Source: Pseudanabaena sp. Chao 1811
GTDB lineage: Bacteria; Cyanobacteriota; Cyanobacteriia; Pseudanabaenales; Pseudanabaenaceae
DNA: 64,000 nt
Assembly (NCBI RefSeq): GCF_027942295.1
Contig: NZ_CP101416.1
Span: 3,148,501-3,212,500 of the forward strand
Direction: 5' to 3'
In this document: in pieces, positions 34,773 through 43,974 of the stretch
Layout of the letters: each line of letters opens with the position of its first letter
Numbering within the stretch: position 1 is the first letter of the stretch
The notes under the pieces: generated by a model
Told to the model about the DNA's origin: nothing
What the model saw: only the letters and a program-made list of their open reading frames with translations
Databases searched by the model: none
Translations under genes and position numbers: made by a program

Positions 34773-37700
34773 ATGCCAGAAAAGCGTAATTTGCGGAAAA
34801 GGGGTGTCATCTTAACTCCGCATGGTCAAATTAGATTGCAGCAAGCAAGGAGGGAAAAGGAAGTCGCGGAAAACTTTGCCGATCGCTTTACCCTTGAGCA
34901 AATTAGCGATCGCACGGGGTTATCGATCAAAACTATTACTAAGGTCTTGGAGGCAAAAGTCCCTGTAGATAAGCCCACGATTGAGGCATTTTTTCATGGA
35001 TTTGGTTTGCTTTTAGAGCGAGATGATTACCAACAGCCTGATCAAACTGAGCTAACGGGGACTTCAGCAACAGCCGATTTTTTGCCTAATCATGCATCAG
35101 AAACACAACTAGAGGCGCAAGCAGAAACGCGCCCAGAGAGAATACTGCAAATCGACTTTGGCGAATCTCCAGATGTGTCAATGTTCTACGGCAGGCAGCA
35201 AGAACTGAACCAATTAATGCAGTGGTTACATTTAGATCAAGATGCTCAAACTCAAGAGAGTCGGGAACCTGCAAAACGCTTGATTGGTATTTTCGGGATG
35301 GGAGGCATGGGCAAAACCTCCCTTGTAACCAAGCTCTTACATGAAGTGATTCAGCAGCAGCAGCAAAATGCCTCCGAACCATTTCGTTACATCATATGGC
35401 GATCGCTACGGAATGCCCCTAGTTTCGAGACGATTTTAGGGGATTGGCTAGGAATTTTGTCGGCACAGCAGGAAATTCAGCCCAACTTACAGAAGTTGCT
35501 CCAGTATCTCCAAAAGGAACGCTGTCTTTTGGTACTAGATAATTTTGAGACAATTTTGGATCGGGGAATTGTTGGCTTCTATCGTCAAGGCTATGAGGCT
35601 TATGGAGAACTGTTGCGGTTAATTGGCGAGACTTCGCATCGTAGTAGTTTGATCATCACCAGTCGCGAGAAAGCTAACGAATTTAATGTTTTGGAAGGAG
35701 AAGATTTGCCCGTATGGTCCTTAGCAATTCAGGGATCGGATCAGGCAAGTTTGGGATTGTTGCAATCTAAGGGGATTAAGGGAACTTCTGAACAGGCTAA
35801 AATTCTAGGCGATCGCTATGGGAATAGTCCTTTAGCGATCAAAATTATTGCCGCGACAATCCGCGATTTATTTGATGGCGAGATTGCGCTGTTTCTCAAA
35901 GAAGATGCAATTCTATTTAGTGGCATTCGCCGCCTATTAGACCAACAATTTATAAGACTTTCAGAACTAGAACAGGCGATTATGTTTTGGTTAGCGATTA
36001 ATCGCGAATGGACAGATGTGGAAACTCTCTGCACAGATTTATTACCCAATGTTGCGCGTGCCAAAGTATTAGAAGCGATCGCTAGTTTGTATTGGCGGAA
36101 TCTTATCGAAAAAAGCTTTGAGAATAGCTTGGGAATTTACACGCAGCAACCAATGCTGATGGAATATGTAGTTGAGCGCTTTACCGAACAGGCAAGTACA
36201 GAGTTGTTAGAGCGCCATACTCTAGGACTTTTGCATCATTACGCCTTCCTCAAAACCACCGTCAAGGAGCATATTCGCCATAGCCAAAGTCATCTGATCG
36301 TAGAGCCGATTGTCCGCCAACTGCAAGCGAGATTAGGTTCCTATCCAGCGATCGCGCAGCACTTAAAATCCATTCTCAATCAAATTCGTCCTCAAAATCT
36401 CACCCCAGATCATCAACCCACGCCCAGCTATGCCGCAGGCAATCTCATCAATCTGCTCTGTCATCTCAAACAAGATCTTACAGGTTGTAATTTTGCAGGT
36501 TTAGCGATTTGGCACGCCTACGCCCCCAATGTGCCGATGCCCAAAACCAGCTTCGCCCATGCTGAATTCCAACATACTCAGCTAACGGAAACCTTTGGCG
36601 CAGTCTTTGCCGTTGCCTATAGTCCCGATGGCAAATTGTTTGCGACAGGCGAGTTAAGCGGTTATTTGCGCCTATGGCGGATCAGCGATGGGCAGTTACT
36701 ATGGGCAGTGCGTGGTTCGCTGAGTTGGATTCGTACAGTGGCTTTTGCCCCTGATGGTCAAACCTTGGCGATCGGTACAGGCGAACATCTAGTGGCTTTT
36801 TTTGAGGTTGCCACTGGTAGAGCCTTGCAAACCCTATCTGGACATACTGACCAAATCCACGCGATCGCCTTCCATCCACAGCAACCCCTCCTTGCTTCAG
36901 CCTGTGGCGATCAAACTCTACGGCTATGGGATGTGCAGAACGCCGAATGCTTGCATATTCTCACTGGACATACCGATCAGGTGCAGAGCGTATGTTGGAA
37001 CTATGCAGGAGATTTGTTAATTAGTGGTAGTAGCGATCGCACAGTGCGAATTTGGCAGCTAGATCCTCAAGGGAATAAAGCCCCGATTTTAGTCCAAACT
37101 ATTACCCAAGAAACCCATGCTGGACATAGCGATCAGGTCTTTGGTGTGCATTTCCATCCCAATGGGGAAATCTTTGCCAGTGGTAGCGCCGACAATACGG
37201 TGAAAATATGGCAATTGTCCCGTAACTTCACTCAAAATACTTCCATCAAACTTCTACATACCCTCAAAGGACATACAGCCCATCTTCTATTTGTGCAGTT
37301 TAGCCCCGATGGCGAAATGTTAGCCACAGCCAGCAGTGATATGACTATTCGGCTTTGGGATGCCGCGACAGGAGCGCTATGCAAAACCCTTAAAGCCCAT
37401 GCCAACTGGGTGAGGGCTGTGCAGTTTAGCCCCGACGGGCGAACAATGCTATCGGGCTGTAGCGACTACACGATCCGTCTCTGGGATTGGCGATCGGGAT
37501 TGGTTTTGCGAACTTGGATGGGTTATAGCAATTGGATTTGGGGTGCTAAGTTTAGCCATGATAGGAAGACGATCGCCTGTGCTGGGGGTGATCAAACTCT
37601 ACGACTTTGGGATGTTGCTACGGGTAAATGCGTGCAAACCATTGGCGGTCATACCACTTGGATTTTAGCCGTAGTTTTGGATAGTCAACGCGACTTGGTG

Positions 37701-38498
37701 GCAACGGGTAGCGGTGATACTACGGTGCGCCTATGGCAAGCCAGCACTGGCAAGCAGCTAAAAATCCTTCAAGGGCATAAGAGTCAGGTGTTATCTGTGC
37801 AGTTTAGTCCCACCGATGCCATCCTTGCCAGTAGCAGCAGTGACTATGCTATTCATTTGTGGGAAATTCCAGAAGGAAAGTTATTACGAATTTTAGAGGG
37901 ACACCAAGACTGGATTCGCTCCATTAGTTTTAGCAATGACGGTCTTTGGTTGGCGAGTGCTGGACAAGATGCCACTGTTAAGCTCTGGAATGTCTATACA
38001 GGTGAATGTGTTTACACTTTTAGCCAATTTGAAACTTGGGTTTGGGGTGTTGTCTTTCATCCCAATGGCGAACTATTAGCGATCGCTTCTGCGAATGGGA
38101 TTACGATCTGGAGTCTAGAGACTAGAGAATTAATCAAAACCTACAGCGCCAGATCGAAATGGATTCGCAGTATAGATATTAGTGCTGATGGCAAATGGTT
38201 AGTCGCAGGCGATCAAGATCGACTCATCCATCTATGGAACCTCAAAACTGATGAATTAGTTCACTCTCTCCATGGTCATCAAGATCAAGTTCTATCCGTT
38301 CAATTCAGCCAAGATAGCCGCTATATCCTCAGTGGCAGTGCCGATGAAACCGCCAAAATTTGGGATGTGCATACTGGTAAATGTCTTAACACTTTTAAAG
38401 CGGAAGGCATTTACGAAGGCATGGATCTCACGGGTGTTAAGGGCTTAACCAATGAGGTGATCGCTATGCTGCAATCTCTCGGTGCTATGAAGTTATAG
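34773..38498 (+). CDS. STAND NTPase with N-terminal HTH-like region and 14 WD40 repeats
   Basis: The 1241-residue protein is NLR-like in layout. Residues 1-90 form a helical HTH-like domain (FTLEQISDRTGLSIKTITKV). Residues about 130-440 form an NB-ARC/AP-ATPase module, with Walker A GMGGMGKTS near 175-183 and Walker B-like CLLVLDNFETIL near 250. A helical linker follows, then about 610-1220 carries 14 WD repeats (LRLWRISDG to AKIWDVHTG), enough for two seven-bladed propellers. Related STAND ATPases act as signal or defence switches in bacteria, with the propeller as sensor. No effector domain is obvious, so its output is unknown. A dead partial copy lies upstream. Confidence 0.9.
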   Translation: MPEKRNLRKRGVILTPHGQIRLQQARREKEVAENFADRFTLEQISDRTGLSIKTITKVLEAKVPVDKPTIEAFFHGFGLLLERDDYQQPDQTELTGTSATADFLPNHASETQLEAQAETRPERILQIDFGESPDVSMFYGRQQELNQLMQWLHLDQDAQTQESREPAKRLIGIFGMGGMGKTSLVTKLLHEVIQQQQQNASEPFRYIIWRSLRNAPSFETILGDWLGILSAQQEIQPNLQKLLQYLQKERCLLVLDNFETILDRGIVGFYRQGYEAYGELLRLIGETSHRSSLIITSREKANEFNVLEGEDLPVWSLAIQGSDQASLGLLQSKGIKGTSEQAKILGDRYGNSPLAIKIIAATIRDLFDGEIALFLKEDAILFSGIRRLLDQQFIRLSELEQAIMFWLAINREWTDVETLCTDLLPNVARAKVLEAIASLYWRNLIEKSFENSLGIYTQQPMLMEYVVERFTEQASTELLERHTLGLLHHYAFLKTTVKEHIRHSQSHLIVEPIVRQLQARLGSYPAIAQHLKSILNQIRPQNLTPDHQPTPSYAAGNLINLLCHLKQDLTGCNFAGLAIWHAYAPNVPMPKTSFAHAEFQHTQLTETFGAVFAVAYSPDGKLFATGELSGYLRLWRISDGQLLWAVRGSLSWIRTVAFAPDGQTLAIGTGEHLVAFFEVATGRALQTLSGHTDQIHAIAFHPQQPLLASACGDQTLRLWDVQNAECLHILTGHTDQVQSVCWNYAGDLLISGSSDRTVRIWQLDPQGNKAPILVQTITQETHAGHSDQVFGVHFHPNGEIFASGSADNTVKIWQLSRNFTQNTSIKLLHTLKGHTAHLLFVQFSPDGEMLATASSDMTIRLWDAATGALCKTLKAHANWVRAVQFSPDGRTMLSGCSDYTIRLWDWRSGLVLRTWMGYSNWIWGAKFSHDRKTIACAGGDQTLRLWDVATGKCVQTIGGHTTWILAVVLDSQRDLVATGSGDTTVRLWQASTGKQLKILQGHKSQVLSVQFSPTDAILASSSSDYAIHLWEIPEGKLLRILEGHQDWIRSISFSNDGLWLASAGQDATVKLWNVYTGECVYTFSQFETWVWGVVFHPNGELLAIASANGITIWSLETRELIKTYSARSKWIRSIDISADGKWLVAGDQDRLIHLWNLKTDELVHSLHGHQDQVLSVQFSQDSRYILSGSADETAKIWDVHTGKCLNTFKAEGIYEGMDLTGVKGLTNEVIAMLQSLGAMKL

Positions 38499-38561
38499 AG
38501 AACTACATACTAACTAGCACAACAGGGCTGGAATTTCTTCCACGTAACATCAGTAAATAAG

Positions 38562-38613
38562 TAAACCTAAAACCTGAATTGCTTACGAAATAGCAATTCA
38601 GGTTTTAGGTTTA
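38562..38613. terminator. Palindrome between convergent STAND gene and bvdR
   Basis: 22-bp perfect arms TAAACCTAAAACCTGAATTG(CT) with an 8-base loop. Confidence 0.65.
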
Positions 38614-38630
38614 TAACTATGTTGAGTAAC

Positions 38631-39620
38631 CTAGAGCATTACGATTTGATTAGTTGCTGCTGACTTCTCCGCCGCGTTTGCTACGGCTAGGGAATGCAAA
38701 ATACTTTCGTGATTGGTGTAAAGCGGAGTACCTGTAAACAAATGAGAAAGGACATTCTCTGTATCTTTCTTAAACAATCCTCTCGTTGTCCCTGCATCCA
38801 ATTCCATTTCGCCATCGGCAGTAATCAGCTTACCTTTATCAGCAGAGAAAATTAAAGCGCCTTGACTTCCCTGCAATTCCATAATTCGCTCTGGTTGCCA
38901 GAAGTTTTCACCCTTGCTGTAGCTAATATCTGCAAGTACTCCATTCTCAAACTGAAGTTGAGCATTGCATACACAGGAAGTAAAATGATGGGGCAGATTT
39001 GCGCCGCTGTAGCGCAATTGACAGGAAACTGCTTTAACTTTTCCAAATAAAACAATAATGCGATTGAGTCGAGAAACTGCTGCCGTTAAAGGGAAGCCAA
39101 ACAGGTCAGGCTTATATGTCCATTTATCAGGCACAGGACGCTGTGGGCTTTTGGTGGAATATCGCGCATAGAAGGGAGTTCCCACTTTCGCTAGATGTTC
39201 CATTACTAATTGATGTACACCGCCTAATAGCTCAATATGCTCAACATGGAGCAATAAATTCTGCTGTTGAGCCAGCTTTACTAGTTCTTCTGCTTCAGCC
39301 AAATTGAAGGAAAGTGGATATTCGACAATTACGTGCTTGCCCGATCGCAGAGCTTGCCCGACTACGGCTCCATGATCGCGATTGACATTACATACCACCA
39401 CCAAATCCACATCAGGACGCACCACCAACTCTGACCAATATTGATGCACCTTCGGAATATTAAACTCTTGGGCGATCGCCTGTGCTTTTTCGGGAGTACC
39501 AGCGATCGCTACTAGCTTAATCCTTGCATCTTGGCTCAAAATTTCGGCGCGGAGCTTAGCAACAAAGCCCGAACCAACGATGCCAACTCGCAAAGGTTGG
39601 TTTAATGATGCGTAGGTCAT
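38631..39620 (-). CDS. bvdR: Biliverdin reductase (cyanobacterial BvdR type)
   Basis: A 329-residue Gfo/Idh/MocA-fold oxidoreductase. The NAD(P)-binding start is RVGIVGSGFVAKLRAEIL. The blocks HVIVEYPLSFN, LLHVEHIELLGGVHQL, FYARYSTKSPQRPVPDKWTY and FGFPLTAAVSRLNRIIVLFG follow the Synechocystis BvdR (slr1784) pattern closely as I recall it, and the length is equal. BvdR reduces biliverdin to bilirubin and affects phycobilisome assembly. A different family oxidoreductase is possible but unlikely given HIELLGGVHQ. Confidence 0.86.
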   Translation of the reverse strand: MTYASLNQPLRVGIVGSGFVAKLRAEILSQDARIKLVAIAGTPEKAQAIAQEFNIPKVHQYWSELVVRPDVDLVVVCNVNRDHGAVVGQALRSGKHVIVEYPLSFNLAEAEELVKLAQQQNLLLHVEHIELLGGVHQLVMEHLAKVGTPFYARYSTKSPQRPVPDKWTYKPDLFGFPLTAAVSRLNRIIVLFGKVKAVSCQLRYSGANLPHHFTSCVCNAQLQFENGVLADISYSKGENFWQPERIMELQGSQGALIFSADKGKLITADGEMELDAGTTRGLFKKDTENVLSHLFTGTPLYTNHESILHSLAVANAAEKSAATNQIVML

Positions 39621-39663
39621 GGTGTGAGAATTCTCTTATTTATTTGGGGGGATTGCGGGTAAT

Positions 39664-39951
39664 TTATTTCAGACGATTTAACTTAGAAGGAGGCAATAGT
39701 TTGCGCTCTTGGACGACTTTAGGACGAGGCGATCGCACATAGAAAATTTTGCGTCCTGTGGTTTCATTGACCCAACGGGCAAAGCGATTCCAGACTTTTT
39801 CTGATAAGTATTTTTGAGCCACGATCGCTAAACCAATGACAACTCCGATGGGAAATACTGTATCAAAGGGATTGCCATCACGACTACCCACAAATAACAG
39901 TACTACCGAGGAAATTAGCGCCGAGATTAGTAAAAATTGAAATTTAGACAT
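39664..39951 (-). CDS. Small membrane protein, 95 residues (unknown function)
   Basis: Two predicted membrane helices (FLLISALISSVVLLFVGS and FPIGVVIGLAIVAQKYL), then a basic cytoplasmic tail with FARWVNETTGRKIFYVRSPR. Ends 43 bp before bvdR and might be cotranscribed with it. It is preceded by a heptamer-rich repeat cluster. Confidence 0.65.
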   Translation of the reverse strand: MSKFQFLLISALISSVVLLFVGSRDGNPFDTVFPIGVVIGLAIVAQKYLSEKVWNRFARWVNETTGRKIFYVRSPRPKVVQERKLLPPSKLNRLK

Positions 39952-39977
39952 AGGGTTTCCTGAAGTATTTTGTTTTT

Positions 39978-40031
39978 TGCTGTTAGCTGTTGGCTGTTAG
40001 CTGTTAGCTAACAGCTAACAGCTAATAGCTT
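39978..40031. repeat. Short tandem repeats of TGTTAGC / GCTAACA
   Basis: Imperfect heptamer copies of TGTTAGC run into the reverse-complement GCTAACA, so the block is both tandem and palindromic. Similar to cyanobacterial short tandemly repeated sequences. Confidence 0.7.
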
Positions 40032-40097
40032 AACTAGAGATTCTCTTAATTTTCATGGATTCTACGTTTGATAACCCTTAATAAGTGAACTACATCC

Positions 40098-40146
40098 AAA
40101 AGCCAATCGCTAACAGCTAAAAGCTAATCGCTAAAAGCCAATCGCC
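40098..40146. repeat. Related short repeats (GCTAAAAGC / GCTAATCGC)
   Basis: Degenerate units such as AGCTAATCGCTAAAAGCCAA run up to the thrB stop codon. They share the GCTAA core with the block at 39978. Confidence 0.6.
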
Positions 40147-41055
40147 CTACCGAGTTTTGAATGTTGTACCATCTTTGGCGATCGCTAAACATTTTGTCAC
40201 AGCATTAACACCAATTGCTTGCCATGCCTGACTCATTGCTTGGGCGACTGCCTCTATTGTACCCATTGGCGCTAAAGAAAGTAGGGTGGGTCCCGCGCCA
40301 CTAATTACCAAGCCATAGGCTCCTGCGGCGATCGCGGCAGCTTGAACCTCTGCCATGCCTTTTATCAAACTTTGGCGATAGTTTTGATGCAGTCGATCCT
40401 GCAAGCCCGCCTTCACCCAATTCACATTTCCTGTCTGAATCCCATGACTTAGTAGCGCCAAGTGGGAGGCATTAAAGACCGCATCATGCATCGAAAATTG
40501 CTTAGGCAATACTTCCCTTGCCTTGGCTGTCGATAGCTCAAAGTCAGGAATTGCCACAACTAGCCCAATACTTTCATGCCAATTCAAATCGCAATATTCC
40601 CAACCACCCGCTTGATTGGATGCCATCAACTGACAACCGCCCAACATCGCAGGTGCGACGTTATCAGGATGCCCTTCCATTGCGATCGCTAAATCCAACA
40701 ATTCCAAACGATCTAGCGGTGATCCTGCTAACAAGTTCGCGCCGACAACACCGCCTACAATCGCAGTTGCGGAACTGCCTAACCCACGCGATAGGGGAAT
40801 CTTGGTATCTGTATGAAAGGCGATTGGCGGAACTGGGCGATCAATGTGCTGATAAAATTTAGCGATTGCCTGATATACCAAGTTTGTTTCGTCCCGTTCC
40901 ACCTTATCTGCACCTTCACCCGATGCTGTGATTGTGAGGCGATCGGCGAGGGAAAATTCAAAATGGTTATAAAGTGTTAGGGCTGCGCCAAGGCAATCAA
41001 ACCCTGGACCAATATTAGCAGTAGTAGCAGGAACGGAAACTTCAAAAATGGTCAT
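40147..41055 (-). CDS. thrB: Homoserine kinase ThrB
   Basis: The 302-residue GHMP kinase phosphorylates homoserine on the way to threonine. It shows SVPATTANIGPGFDCLGAAL at the start, ATP-binding PLSRGLGSSATAIVGGVVGA at about 88-107, AMEGHPDNVAPAMLGG, and the C-terminal VISGAGPTLLSLAP. Start ATG 41055, length typical. Its neighbour on the promoter side is the AT-rich HEPN-like gene, so thrB marks the edge of the core genome here. Confidence 0.96.
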   Translation of the reverse strand: MTIFEVSVPATTANIGPGFDCLGAALTLYNHFEFSLADRLTITASGEGADKVERDETNLVYQAIAKFYQHIDRPVPPIAFHTDTKIPLSRGLGSSATAIVGGVVGANLLAGSPLDRLELLDLAIAMEGHPDNVAPAMLGGCQLMASNQAGGWEYCDLNWHESIGLVVAIPDFELSTAKAREVLPKQFSMHDAVFNASHLALLSHGIQTGNVNWVKAGLQDRLHQNYRQSLIKGMAEVQAAAIAAGAYGLVISGAGPTLLSLAPMGTIEAVAQAMSQAWQAIGVNAVTKCLAIAKDGTTFKTR

Positions 41056-41162
41056 GTTGAAAATCTAAAATACACTGGAGCCAAGAACTATTGGTTATCT
41101 CCGTCAACGTAGGACATTATATAGCTCATTGAATATCTTTTAAATTTGTGAAACTATATGCT

Positions 41163-42458
41163 TTAAAGATTGTCTATATTCTTATTGGATAACATGTGCT
41201 TCTTTAAGTCGTTCTCTTCAAGGAGTTTTTCAAAAACTAATGGTTCAAGTTTATTCTGTTTTCTCAAAGCAGAAATTACTGATGTAACAGAAAAACTATC
41301 TTTGATTTGATCGTTAGCCCCTATCCCTTTAACTATTTTTTTAATTTGATCTGAAGAGTAATCATCGGAATTTCTTATTATAAATTTACTCCAGTTATTA
41401 GAGTATTCGTATGAGTTGGAAGATAAGTAAATCTCTATACTTCTATCTGCAATTATTGGATGAAGAAAAAATACTACCGTAGCATCTAGTTCTTCTTGTT
41501 GATGTATTTTTCTAAGCCTTATTTTTGCGTGCGATTGTAAAGGTTCAAAATCCAGAAAATTATCTAAGATTACCAAATCTTTAATTGGAAGATTTTGCAC
41601 ATAGTTCTCTATTTTTTGTTTCACATCTCCATCTGCATAACTCCAAAGCTCAGGATAAAAAAGGATGATCCACATAATTTTATGTAAATTATAATCTTTT
41701 ATTGATCTTAGTAATTCTGATAATTTTTTGTTTAATGTATCATCAAAGATTTCCTTGTGCATTAATTCTGTTGCTTTTAAAGCACTGATATATCTTTGTC
41801 TTTCTTTGTGTTCGTCAACATCATTTACTATCTTTTTTAGAATTACAGTTATAAAATTTCTGACAAGACTCTCTCTTGGTTTAAATAATGGGCTTTTTCT
41901 TAGAGAAATTTGAGCTTTTTGGGGAGTATCTGGAAAGTATTCAGAATCAACTTCGGATAAAAGTTTATCTAATGCATATTTACCTTGTGCAGGTGGATAC
42001 TGTAATAAATATTCAACAGCATTTCTAATATGGACTCTAGACAACTCAGCAGGAGGATTAAATATTTCTCCTTCAGATGTCATTGAGGGATGAGCGCACC
42101 GATCTCGGTCTTGCTTTAAACGTTCTAAGTCTAAGCACTCAATATGTGAGATTAATTCAAGTTTATCTTTGGAAATTCCCAAAATCTCTCTTTCAAATTT
42201 TAATGCACTTGTAATATCATTCTGTCTTCTCGCTTTTTCAAAGATTTCGAGTTGGTTTTCGGCTTCTTTATCACCAGATAGAGCAAGCTCTTTAATTTTG
42301 TCGATTATATCAAAGGTTACTGCAATCCATGTTGAAACAATTGCCGATCTGAAAGCTCCTGCTTTGTAACAAGATACAGCCTCTCGAATATATTGCTTGG
42401 ATTTTTCATCTCGACATTTCAAAACTAATTCATCTAAATCGGCTAACGGTGAAGCCAT
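41163..42458 (-). CDS. HEPN-like protein, possibly horizontally acquired (unknown function)
   Basis: 431 residues from ATG 42458, which has a strong GGAGGG upstream; the longer frame starts with TTG. The N-terminal ~140 residues are helical: QYIREAVSCYKAGAFRSAIV then STWIAVTFDIIDK, and DRDRCAHPS, which fits the Rx4H motif of HEPN RNase-type domains. The rest is helical with no known motif. Base composition is clearly lower in GC than its neighbours and I see no GCGATCGC inside, unlike most genes here. The next genes form a toxin-antitoxin pair on the same strand. It may be a defence or stress effector; that is inference. Confidence 0.65.
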   Translation of the reverse strand: MASPLADLDELVLKCRDEKSKQYIREAVSCYKAGAFRSAIVSTWIAVTFDIIDKIKELALSGDKEAENQLEIFEKARRQNDITSALKFEREILGISKDKLELISHIECLDLERLKQDRDRCAHPSMTSEGEIFNPPAELSRVHIRNAVEYLLQYPPAQGKYALDKLLSEVDSEYFPDTPQKAQISLRKSPLFKPRESLVRNFITVILKKIVNDVDEHKERQRYISALKATELMHKEIFDDTLNKKLSELLRSIKDYNLHKIMWIILFYPELWSYADGDVKQKIENYVQNLPIKDLVILDNFLDFEPLQSHAKIRLRKIHQQEELDATVVFFLHPIIADRSIEIYLSSNSYEYSNNWSKFIIRNSDDYSSDQIKKIVKGIGANDQIKDSFSVTSVISALRKQNKLEPLVFEKLLEENDLKKHMLSNKNIDNL

Positions 42459-42521
42459 AATTTTTCCCTCCAATAATTTACGATGCTATACATTCTTCAT
42501 AGTGATAAATAGTCAACGTTA

Positions 42522-42785
42522 TCATGAGAAGAAACGCTCGTAATCATCATGACTCCCAATCCAAAACCAAGTCACCATATCGCCTTCTAATATTCCAAGC
42601 GCTCGATAATTCCTCGTCACCCTCACAGACCAGATAGCCTCATCGCTATTTATACACTTGAAATGCAAAGAAGGATGAAATGAATTTTCTGCCCACAATC
42701 TATAAGCTTTTCTAGCACTTTGTCTGACATCATCATCAAGTTTTCGATACTCAATCCAAAATGAAGGTAAGATAAACGATTTCAT
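42522..42785 (-). CDS. RelE/ParE-family toxin-like protein
   Basis: 87 residues. The pattern SFWIEYRKLDDDVRQSARKA, then WSVRVTRNYRALGILEGDMV and the end WFWIGSHDDYERFF is that of RelE/ParE-fold toxins, with the terminal HDxYerl motif. It overlaps the preceding antitoxin stop by 4 bp (ATGA), the usual coupled arrangement. RelE-type members cleave mRNA on the ribosome, ParE-type poison gyrase; which applies cannot be told here. Confidence 0.82.
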   Translation of the reverse strand: MKSFILPSFWIEYRKLDDDVRQSARKAYRLWAENSFHPSLHFKCINSDEAIWSVRVTRNYRALGILEGDMVTWFWIGSHDDYERFFS

Positions 42786-43012
42786 AGCTGTTCGTAGTCA
42801 AGAGCAACAGCTTTTCCCTCAGCGATTTCTTGCTTAGCACGCCTAGCTGCCATAACCAGTTTAGATTGCGTCTTTTCAAATGACTTGCTCCATTTAATCT
42901 CATCTTGCAAGTCATAAATATACTCTCTCAAATGTTCTGTAACCTTCTCCTGTAGACTGTCAGGCAAAGTCTCCATTATCTTGACTAGCGTTGTAATTTG
43001 AGGTGACGACAT
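42782..43012 (-). CDS. Antitoxin of the RelE/ParE-like pair
   Basis: 76 residues, first gene of the two-gene unit. The sequence is helical (LPDSLQEKVTEHLREYIYDL) with a C-terminal segment AARRAKQEIAEGKAVALDYE that probably wraps the toxin. The start region lacks a clear DNA-binding motif. Identification rests mainly on size, overlap and the toxin beside it. Confidence 0.75.
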   Translation of the reverse strand: MSSPQITTLVKIMETLPDSLQEKVTEHLREYIYDLQDEIKWSKSFEKTQSKLVMAARRAKQEIAEGKAVALDYEQL

Positions 43013-43078
43013 AGTTTTAATGGTCTAGAGAAATGTTCTGATTTTAAAGCTAGCACAAATTTACTTTTGCATGTCAGT

Positions 43079-43954
43079 CTAGGCGAGCTTATCGATATAT
43101 TCGAGGCATTTACGCATTTGTTGTTGCATGGTGGCGCGATCACTATGAAATCTTCTACCGTGACCGGGAAGCACCCATTCAAAATTGTAAGTGGCTAATC
43201 TTGCCATTGACTTACCGAGTTCTGTCCACGAATACCAACAAGCATTCCGAAAAGCGTGAAGCTGCTGTAAACGATCTGACCATGCCAAATGATCGCCACT
43301 AAATAGAAACCTCTTCTGATAAAGTAAAACCGTGTGTCCTTTGGTATGACCAGCAACAGGAATAATCAGTAAATCATCATCCAATTGATAATTCTCCACA
43401 CCTTGCAATTGAAGCTCTATGGATTTAGTTCCTGTGGAAATATCGTCAATATGGAGAATGCGATCGCACTGAAAATGTTGATGATACTTCTCATGATCGG
43501 CAACATCATCACGATGGGTGAGATACATATAGCGAACTCCACCCATATTCTCAATTTGCTTTACAAGCGGTGGTGCAAAGCGAGGAGAATCCACCAAAAT
43601 ATTTCCTTCGGGACGTTGAATCAAGTAACTTGCTGCACCATAGGAACTCTCAGAGTGATAACCACAGTGATAGACGTTTTCAGCAACTAGTAGAGGGAAT
43701 TGCTCTTGGATAGCTTTAATATCGGTTGGTTTCTCGACAGTGCCAATTGATGCCGTAGGACAAGACAATAGCGCTTGCATTGCTTTGATTCTTTGCAAAT
43801 CATCCTGTGGTTGTTGGTAAACTGCTGATTGGTCATCCTGCCAGTTAAAGACTTCTGGAGCCATCCAACGACAGGTATCGCAATCAATACAACTACTATC
43901 TACATAAAAATCACCAGCAATATTTTGCGATCGACGATGTTTGAGGTTAGCCAT
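43079..43954 (-). CDS. Ferredoxin-like plus metallo-beta-lactamase-fold hydrolase
   Basis: The 291-residue protein has an N-terminal single-cluster ferredoxin module (CIDCDTCRWMAPEVF with a fourth Cys in LLSCPTASIG), and then an MBL domain: THRDDVADHEKYHQHF (a variant of HxHxDH), IPVAGHTKGHTVLLY, FSGDHLAW and LPGHGRRF. The fusion is found in cyanobacteria and suggests redox-linked hydrolase or glyoxalase-like action. The first histidine pair of the metal site is altered (THRDDVADH), which is common in this subgroup. Single gene. Confidence 0.85.
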   Translation of the reverse strand: MANLKHRRSQNIAGDFYVDSSCIDCDTCRWMAPEVFNWQDDQSAVYQQPQDDLQRIKAMQALLSCPTASIGTVEKPTDIKAIQEQFPLLVAENVYHCGYHSESSYGAASYLIQRPEGNILVDSPRFAPPLVKQIENMGGVRYMYLTHRDDVADHEKYHQHFQCDRILHIDDISTGTKSIELQLQGVENYQLDDDLLIIPVAGHTKGHTVLLYQKRFLFSGDHLAWSDRLQQLHAFRNACWYSWTELGKSMARLATYNFEWVLPGHGRRFHSDRATMQQQMRKCLEYIDKLA

Positions 43955-43974
43955 AGCAGCACAAGGATAGATAT

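Noticed and set aside
39978-40146. Possible CRISPR array
   Set aside because: Repeats are 7-9 bp, degenerate and without spacers of fixed length; no cas gene nearby.
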